A DNA stretch of 64,000 bases from Papilionanthe hookeriana x Papilionanthe teres (Eukaryota > Streptophyta > Magnoliopsida > Asparagales > Orchidaceae), in contig CM040433.1 of NCBI GenBank assembly GCA_022702705.1, positions 22,660,167-22,724,166 of the forward strand, given 5' to 3'. Every line of letters begins with the position of its first letter. The first letter of the stretch is position 1. The notes below the pieces were generated by a model that saw only the letters and a list, made by a program, of their open reading frames with translations, made no database searches and was not told the origin of the DNA. Of the stretch, positions 56,725 to 64,000 are shown piece after piece. A program made the translations under genes and the position numbers.

Positions 56725-57662
56725 TCATTTTTCTCCTGCAGTAAATAAATTATAATTGAACTCCTTTATGGCCCAATAAGCTTTATGCTCCAGTTCAACA
56801 GGTAAGTGACAATGTTTACCATAAATTAACCGATAAGGTGACATTCCGATAGGTGTCTTATAAGCTGTTCTATAAGCCCATAATGCAGAATCAAGTCTAT
56901 CAACCCAGTCAATTCTTTTAGGATTAACAGACTTTTCCAATATTCTTTTAATTTTTCTGTTTGATACTTCAGTCATTCCACTTTTTTTCGGATGATAAGC
57001 AGTTGCAATTCTATGCTTAAATCTGAATTTTTCCAACAATGATTGAATTCTTATATTTCTGAAATGACTTCCCCCGTCTGCGATAATTATCCTAGGCATT
57101 CCAAATCTTGTAAAAATCATTTTCTTTAAAAATTTTGAAACACTTTTGGAATCACAGATCGGTAAAGCTACAGCTTTGATCCACTTTGAAACATAATCAA
57201 CTGGTAATAAAATATAAATCTTTCCAGATGATGGTATGAAAGGTCCCATAAAGTCTAAATCCCATACATAAAAAATTTTGATTTCTAGTATAAAATTTAA
57301 TGGCATTTCATCTTTTCTGGATATATTTCCCATTCTTTGACATCGATCACAAGTTTTCACATAATGTCCAACATCTTTAAATAAAGTAAGCCAATAAAAT
57401 CCAGAATTTAAAATTTTAAATGCAGTTTTATCCAATCCAAAGTGTCATCCAAATTCAGAATCGTGACATTTTTGAATAATAGCAAAAGTTTCTTCATAAG
57501 GTACACATAAATAATCACAGAATCTCTTCCTATTTTAAATAAATGAGGATCTTCCCAAATATATGATTTACAATCATTCTTAAATTTCTTAATATATTTA
57601 CTATTCATCCCATATGGTAAAATATTGCTAACCAGGTAGTTAACTATATCTGCATACCACGG
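56725..57662 (-). pseudogene. Element E integrase
   Basis: The N-terminal part (PWYADIVNYLVSNILPYG, HLFKIGRDS) lies in one frame. After a shift near 57510-57430, the open frame 57435-56725 holds CDRCQ, the DDE core (DLDFMGPF, ADGGSHFRN, TEVSNRKIKRIL) and the stretch YRTAYKTPIGMSPYRLIYGK that A has lost. The HPQ usual near the active site is changed to HPK. The N-terminal end is joined directly to an RT fragment. Confidence 0.82.
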
Positions 57663-58288
57663 TAATTGATGATAACCAGAATATTCATCCATAAAACAAA
57701 GATATGAATGTCCAACAAGTTTATCCAACATTTGATCCAAGTAAGGTTAAGGAAAATGATCCTTTCTAATGGCGTTGTTTAATTTTCGATAATCAATGCA
57801 AATTCGCCATCCAGTAACTTGTCTTGTTGGGATTAATTCATTTTTTCATTAATAATGACAGTTACTCCTCCTTTCATCGGAACACAATGAATAGGACTTA
57901 CCCATTGGCTATCTGAAATAGGATAAATAATTCTAGCATCTAACAATTTCAAAATTTCTTTCTTAACAACCTCCTTCATAATTGGATTTAATCTTCTTTG
58001 AGGTTCAATAGTGGGTTTACAATTTTCTTCCATTAAAATCCTATGCATACAGATTGAAGGACTTATTCCTTTTATATATGCAATAGTCCATCCAAGAGCT
58101 TCCTTATAATTCTTCAGAACTCTAATTAATTTTTCTTCTTAATCTTTATTTAGTTTTTAAGATATAATTACAAGTAAAGTTAATGAATCTCTGAGAAATG
58201 CATACGTTAAATGCGCAGGTAACATTTTTAATTCCAGTTCAAGGGCTTTTTCAATTGAGGGTAATAATATCTCATTTGTAGTTGTGTC
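57663..58288 (-). pseudogene. Element E reverse transcriptase N-terminal fragment
   Basis: Contains MHRILMEENCKPTIEPQRRL, DSQWVSPIHCVPMKGGVTVI and, after frameshifts, MDQMLDKLVGHSYLCFMDEY ending in SGYHQL. The sequence then jumps to the integrase N-terminus, so the RT palm with its catalytic Asp pair and all of RNase H are gone. Stops and shifts also lie at 58280-58060 and near 57830. Confidence 0.82.
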
Positions 58289-58890
58289 TAAAATTCCCAA
58301 TTTTCATGAATATAATGAGCTTCTTCAGATGAATTCTCTTCATTTAATAACTCATCATATAACATAGATTCTTTGTTTTTATTATCAAAAATGACCTTAC
58401 ATCTTTCTTGGTAATGCTTTTCAATCATATAATAAAAAATATCCATCCGATAGCATTTTTCTTTTTCAAGATACCTCATTGATTTCAGAACATTTAATGT
58501 TATCTCTTGATCATTAACTCTCATTGTTAATTCTCCTTTTTGCACATCAATCATTGCTCGACCGGTAGCTAGAAAAGGTGTTCCTAAAATGATAGGTATT
58601 TCTTTATCTTCTTCCATATCTAGAACAATGAAATCTACAGGGAAGATAAATTTATCTACCTTAACAAGAATATCCTCTATAACCCCTTTAGGATAAGTGA
58701 TCGATCGATCAACTAACTGAAGAGTTACAATGGTAGGAAAGATCTCTCCTAAATCTAACCTTCGAAAGATTGAAAATGGCATGAGATTAATAATTGCTCC
58801 TAAATCACATAAAACTTTTCCACAAAATTTTTCTCCAATAGCACATGGTATAGTGAAACTTCCAGGATTTTTAAGTTTCTGAGGTAATTT
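58288..58890 (-). pseudogene. Element E aspartic protease
   Basis: Upstream of the 58782 Met, the minus strand reads FCGKVLCDLGAIINLMP, where the second Ser of the usual DLGAS is Ile. Then follow YPKGVIEDILVKVDKFIFPV, IPIILGTPFLATGRAMIDVQ and a linker toward RT, with a stop at 58288. This copy keeps the segment after the protease that A has lost. Confidence 0.8.
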
Positions 58891-60499
58891 CTTCTAGATA
58901 ATTGCACTACATTTTTCACTTAATGCAACAGTTTCAAAAGCTTCAAATTTTCTCTTCTTACTTAAAATATCCTTCATAAATTTTGCATAGCTTGGCATTT
59001 GCTCCAAAGCTTCAGCAAAAGGAATGTTGATGGTAAGTTTCTTAAAAATTTTAAAGAACTTAGAAAATTGATGATCAAGCTTCTGCTGTTTAAGTCTTTG
59101 AGGAAAAGGTGGTGGGTGTCTTTCAACTTCCACTTCAGTAGGTACAACAATATGATCTTTACTTAGAGAAAGGGTATCTTTAGGTTTTTCAATCTCTTCA
59201 ACTTCTTTCTCTTTTTCAATCTCATTCTGTGTTTTCTCTATTAATTCCTTTCCACTTCTAAGTTGTACATCTTTTGCTTGTTCATGTTCTTTTTTAGATC
59301 CTTTAGGATTAATTTCGACATTGCTAGGCAGTGTTCCTTGAGGTCTGTAATTAATGAAATTAGCAATTTGACCCATCTGATTCTCAATATTACGAATAGC
59401 AGTGTTTTTACTTTTTAACTGATTTCTAAGTTGCAAGATCAATTCTTCTACAGACAACTTTTTCTGCTGATTGTTATAACCAGGAGGATAAGTTGGTCTA
59501 TAGTTTGAATTTCCTTGATTGTTCCAATTTGAATTGGTTTGATTTCCATTACTCCAATTAAAATTACGATGATTTTTCTAACCAGGATTATAATAATTAG
59601 AATAAGGATTATTAGTTTTACTAGCAATAGCTTGCAAAGTTTCCATTGTTTGAGAATCATCAGAATTTATAGCATTTTCATTATTCATATGCGATATATT
59701 AATAGCAAAATTATCTAATTTCTTAGATATCGCAGCCACTTGTGAAGCTAAAATAGAAAAGACTTCATTATCATGAATACTGGTCATTCTTTTAGGATTA
59801 ACCCTTTCAGAAGGTCATTGAAAATTTTTGTTAGTCATTTCTTCAATTAAGGTGTAGGCTTCTTCAAATGTCTTAGCCACTAAAGAACCACCAGTAGCAG
59901 CATCAATAATTGTTCTAAGTGATCTAATAAGTCCATTATAAAATGTTTGAATAATTAACCAATCTGGTAAAGCATGATGAGGACATTTTCTTAATAGTTC
60001 TTTAAATCTTTCCCGAGCTTCAAAAATTTTTTCTCCATCAAATTGTGTAAATGAAGTAATATCATTTCTCAATTTAGTAGTTTTAGAAGGAGGAAAATAT
60101 TTAGCAAGGAATTTTTGTGTCATATCTGCCCATGTTTTAATAGAACAAGTTGCTAATGAATTAAGCCACATCTTTGCTTTATCTTTTAAGGAAAAAAGGA
60201 AAGAGTCTAAGCCTAATTGCATCATCAGAAACATTATTATATTTAAAGGTTGCACAAAGTTCTAAAAAACTAGCAAGGTGTAAATTTGGATCCTCATTAG
60301 GTGTTCCTCCAAATTGATTGTTTTGAACCATTTGAATAATAGAAGGTTTAAGCTCAAAAGAATTAGCATCTATAGCTGGAATTTAAATACTAACATGAAG
60401 TTCATCAACTGTAGGGTTTGCATATTCCCTTAATGGTTTATAAATATTTTGTTCATTAATTTCAATTGGATTTTGATTATTGTTCTGTAAGTTAGCCAT
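58888..60499 (-). pseudogene. Element E gag
   Basis: Starts at the ATG at 60499 (MANLQNNNQNPIEINEQNIY). A TAA in the sequence DELHVSI near 60385, a frameshift near 60240 and further stops near 59820 and 59580 break it. The core WADMTQKFLAKYFPPSKTTK and FKELLRKCPHHALPDWLIIQ is clear. The N/W-rich region and the acidic coiled coil (59457-58894) resemble A's. An upstream piece (MRSSGSEGLLPFDPELE) gives the older N-terminus. Confidence 0.85.
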
Positions 60500-60690
60500 T
60501 TTTTTATTTTTTGAAATTTATTTTCTTTTTTTATTCTTTTTATTGTTATTTCTAATTCAGGATCAAAAGGTAGTAATCCTTCAGATCCAGAACTACGCAT
60601 AAAAATTTAAAGATAATAATTTTGTTTTGTTTTTATGTTTTTGTTATTTTTGTTTTTTTTTTTTTACTTTTACTTTTTACTTTATCTTAT

Positions 60691-60708
60691 CCCCGGCAAC
60701 AACACCCA
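60691..60708 (-). other. PBS of element E, changed
   Basis: The plus strand reads CCCCGGCAACAACACCCA. The GCCGGGG end fits tRNA-Asp, while the LTR-side half differs from A's PBS. Confidence 0.65.
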
Positions 60709-60713
60709 AAACT

Positions 60714-62568
60714 TGATGCGATGTAACTTTAATTAAGCTTTAAAATACAAGATTTTGATACCACTTTTTAGTAGATTTAATTCCTGGCAAATGGCTTCAA
60801 AATTTTGATGTGCAAGGTTTACTTTTATAATTTTATTAGATTTAATTATTATAAAAGTCACAATTTTTAACGCAAGTATATGTATCGTTCAAGAAATAAA
60901 GGGCTCTAGTGGAGTCCTGGTTATCGATCTCACAAGGATAATAAAAACAAAAAGTAAAAATATATAAAAACAATAATTTGAAATTTTCTTAAGCAAATTG
61001 TATATACTTTATATATATATATATATATTCAATTTTTGATTAACTAATAACTTTTACTAAAAGAAAGTAAGCAATAAGCAGGAAAGTAAAGTAAGCATTA
61101 ATTCAATGCAATTATAAAAAACGACTCTCCTTATTCAACTAATCCAAGAATTATAGATTAATTATCTTTTGCAGGGAATTAAGATTATAGTATTGTGTCA
61201 AATAGAAGCATTCCTATTCTTTACCCTTTGGTCCAGGTGCAAAGAACATTGACTAATCTATAGTTAGGCTCAGGATGTGTTATTAGTAGAATGAGTTAAT
61301 CTAGGCTCACACTACTAGATGTCCAAGGGTGGCTATGGTCAGCCTTACCAGTGACCTGTTACTTTGTATAAACCAAATTATTAGAATTTACTCTGTCACT
61401 CTAAAAACTAATTAATTCTACGCCCAATAAATAATATCTTCCTATTTATTTGCACTTCACCATAAATAATCCGCGTAAAGCCTTCGATTACCTTAAGGAT
61501 TCATGTGATATCTACTAATTAAGAATTTATCTCTGAATAGGTCTCAAAATTCTTCAACAGTTTTTAACAAATTAAATGGCCAATTTAAAAAGTAAACTAA
61601 GATCAGGTATTAATATCATCACAATATTTTAAAATATTTTATATTTAATTCTCCTACGAAATTTAATTAATTTATAATCTTTTCATAGTTGAAAGGAGAA
61701 GGATAACTAACTACTCAGAACTCATTAAAATAACACAACAAAATATATTTATAAAACTTTGAACCAAAGTACAAATACTTATCTGAAGTGTTCCTTCAAG
61801 AGCTCTACTGACTTCTATTGACTCCAACGCAATGATGAAAGACTCCAACAGAAACTACACACAATAAACACTCAAAATAAACTCACTAGATACAAAATAA
61901 AGTGGCACCCTAAGTATGGAAGAGCTAAAATAAACTAGAATATGCTAAAATGGGTATGTGTAATAGGAGGGGAGGTTTTAGCGCCATTTTCTCTGTAGAA
62001 TGGGCTCCTGCTTATAGAGCTCTGAATTTGACCAGGGGTTGCTTAAGGCGCCTCTTAAAAATTCGTCCAAATTCAATGTATCTTCTAGAAGGTAACCTTC
62101 ACGCCTAGGAGCCGGGATCTGGCGCCTAGGCGCCGGACTCCGTGACCAGGTCGTTCGCACCTCTTCACTTTAGGTCGCACCTCTTCGCGATCCAGACCGT
62201 TTCCTTGTGTCCAAATACATTGTATCACATGTTCTATATATTAGGATTAACTTCCAATTTTCTAGAAGCTCCAATAACCGCTTAACACCGTCAAAATAAC
62301 TGCCCAAAGTCATCAAAAAAAAACTTAACAGCATCTGTATCGAAATGGCGCTTAGGCGCCGGACTCTGGCGCCTAGGTACCAGGCCATTAATTCAAAAAA
62401 TTGCTCCATAAGCTCCATTTTTGCTCCTTTTTGCTCCTTTTTTTCCTTCTCGGGCTCTTTTTAATCATCTACATCCAAAAACATGAAAATACATTTTATT
62501 AAAGCATGATATACTTAAGAATTGAATCATAAATAAGGCATAAAAATGGGTATTTTTTAAGTGGATCA
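60714..62568 (-). repeat. 5' LTR of element E
   Basis: TGATGCGATG to GTGGATCA, 1,855 bases, collinear with 42957-44906. The TATA box region reads CTGCTTATAG on the plus strand (62008-62017), one base away from the 3' LTR version. Palindrome arrays are at 62099-62134 (two units) and 62347-62381 (two units). Confidence 0.9.
62099..62381. repeat. Palindrome arrays in the 5' LTR of element E
   Basis: Units at about 62099 and 62121, then 62347 and 62368. The first array has two units where the 3' LTR has four. Confidence 0.9.
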
Positions 62569-62573
62569 CCCTC

Positions 62574-63019
62574 CCCTAAACTTAAATTTTTGAATATCAA
62601 TAAGATTAACATAGGAAGAAAGAAAAGATCTAAACATATATGTAACTCATACCTCAATACGTTGGGTTTCTCATACCTTTGAGTTTAGGTAGGTCTTCTT
62701 CATAAATTAAAATAGTAGGCCTGCAATAATTAAGAGCATTTCTACACACAAATATAGGTTAGAAATTTGCAAGGGAAGAAGTTTGAAATCTTAAAGCTTA
62801 AAACATCAACTCAACACATAACACATTAACATCCAACTTTTACAATCACAGTTTAAACTAACAGACTAAATACAATTACATCACATCCATCACAATTCAA
62901 CATAAAGTTCACAACAAACACATCCAAATACAAATTACATCACAAACACAAATCAGAGACTCAGGTACATCACAAATACATCAAAAAATACAAAATGCAA
63001 TGAAAATAAAATTACTAAA
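62574..63019 (-). other. 3' noncoding region of element C, part 2
   Basis: Continues 42956 after element E. A/C-rich on the plus strand, without coding sequence. Confidence 0.6.
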
Positions 63020-63080
63020 CTACCAATCATCATCTGTAGGAGCTCCACCATTATCAGATTAATCAGACTGGTATGGAGTG
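63020..63080 (-). pseudogene. Tail of the env-region ORF of element C
   Basis: The minus strand reads SDNGGAPTDDDW and a TAG at 63022-63020, an acidic end like that of the A and E proteins, with a TAA a few codons earlier. The rest is separated by the giant element inserted at 63081. Confidence 0.4.
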
Positions 63081-64000
63081 TGTCGGCATATTTTTAGGTT
63101 GTGTGTTTTATTTTGAAAAGGAGGTCGCCTAACAGAAGCTGTCGGCGAATTTTTAATTTAATTAAAATAAATAATTTGAAAAGTAGTATTTGATTTTGAA
63201 AATAATTTTAAATTTGAAGGTTTTAAGATATGAGATTAAACCGATCTCACATCCCAAGTAGTTTATATAAACGAGCACCGCACCACGAACCGTGTATCTA
63301 TCCCTAAGGATAGACACACTGCTTGACGGTGGGGCTCGATTAAATAAACTGAAGATTTGTGACATCCGTTTGGTTTGCGAACCAATTTTATAAGCCGACA
63401 AAATTCCCCGCTTAATATGAAAACATTAAACGGGGTTTATATTACTCGGGTTCTTTAAAATTCCCTATAAGGGCAAGCCCCTATAGTTAATTACATCTTA
63501 AGTAATGGGAATCACCTAAGAAAACTCTCGATAATAATCAATAATTCTGCTCTCAAGGATTTCAAAGTTTAAGATTTTCGAGGATTGAATTTTGGAATTT
63601 CAATAGGGAATGGATCAAGTTTGGAACATTTTGTTTTGTGAATCCAAAGGAAGAAAGGTAGGAGAAATCACAGATTCGAAGTGAACTTCGGTAATTTCCC
63701 GACTATCCTATTGTTTGGCTTGAATTTAGGAAAGTCCTAATGTTTATTTAGTATTTCAATCCTGCCAATTTTAATTAATTAGGGCTTATATTTGTATGAT
63801 AAAATCAAACAAATAGCCTGGAAGATGTGAGGGTTTATTGTCGTATCGGACGACTACCTCGGAATCCTAAGACCGGTTAGGGCTTAATTTGCAATGCAAA
63901 TGCCTAACGAAGAGTTGAGGATTTATGTTGCACTAGGAAAGCTACCTCGAAGTCCTATGGCTTTGTTGTTTAATTCTAAGAAGGTTTTGCTGAAGTAGGT
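63081..64000. mobile_element. Giant TG...CA element, copy 3 (cut by the window end)
   Basis: Starts TGTCGGCATATTTTTAGG and is collinear with the first 900 bases of copies 1 and 2, in the same orientation. The preceding GAGTG (63076-63080) would be its target-site duplication if the far side matches. Confidence 0.8.

Larger units (their letters stand above)
42957..62568 (-). mobile_element. Element E: Athila-type gypsy element nested in element C
   Basis: Minus strand: 5' LTR (60714-62568), PBS, gag, protease, RT fragment, integrase, env-region ORFs, PPT, 3' LTR (42957-44906). CCCTC flanks both ends (42952-42956 and 62569-62573). A giant TG...CA element sits between pol and the env-region ORFs (48943-56146). 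Most of RT and all of RNase H are deleted. It is about 12.4 kb without the giant insertion and belongs to a family related to A. Confidence 0.9.
19759..63080 (-). mobile_element. Element C: Athila-type gypsy element split by A and E
   Basis: Pieces are the 3' LTR (19759-20752 and 41393-42060), 3' noncoding DNA (42061-42956 and 62574-63019) and the tail of an env-region ORF (63020-63080), beyond which a giant TG...CA element was inserted. The 62574 side belongs to C because the added distance from the ORF stop to the PPT, about 1.34 kb, equals the matching distance in A, B and E. The 5' part of C lies beyond the window. Confidence 0.72.

Overview
This is an AT-rich stretch of flowering-plant (most likely eudicot) nuclear DNA, almost entirely nested transposable elements. 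The only ordinary host gene is the 5' part of a leucine-rich-repeat protein gene on the minus strand at the left edge (1-784), with a TATA box at 941-950. No tRNA, rRNA or CRISPR array was seen. The species cannot be told from the sequence.

Layout. 1991-7010: a broken, 5'-truncated LINE on the minus strand (ORF1 with zinc knuckle, endonuclease, RT missing its catalytic centre, zf-RVT, RNase H). 7055-15739: element B, a plus-strand Ty3/gypsy element of Athila/Tat type that has lost its 5' half; pol remnant, two tandem env-region reading frames, polypurine tract (PPT), one LTR, then a stray primer-binding-site (PBS) remnant. 15960-16308: a foldback MITE. About 16320-19238: element D, a decayed minus-strand gypsy leader/gag, PBS and LTR. 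19759-63080: element C, a minus-strand Athila-type element split by later insertions. Element A (20753-41387, plus) sits in C's 3' LTR. Element E (42957-62568, minus) sits in C's 3' noncoding region. A giant 7.2-7.5 kb TG...CA element is present three times: in A's right LTR (33699-41201), inside E (48943-56146) and in C (63081 to the window end). Target-site duplications (TSDs) support the nesting: GGGTT and CTCAC for the giant copies, CCCTC for E, and ACAGA/ATAGA for A.

The gypsy elements share LTR / tRNA-Asp-type PBS / gag / protease / RT / RNase H / integrase / GPY module / env-region ORF(s) / PPT / LTR. A, B and E also share noncoding parts: a 45-bp block after pol; a two-part block about 450 bp before the PPT (also in C); and a perfect TTACTTG-AGGA-CAAGTAA hairpin next to the PPT (also in C). 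The most unusual signal is a set of arrays of short GC-rich palindromes spaced 21-22 bp apart. They lie in the LTRs and on both sides of the first env-region ORF. A and E use GGCGC-N4-GCGCC and B uses CTCGC-N5-GCGAG, with changes that keep the stems paired and with whole-unit copy-number differences between the two LTRs of one element.

Most gag-pol reading frames are broken by stops, frameshifts and deletions. The clearest intact long frame is the 386-codon env-region ORF of A (29611-30771).
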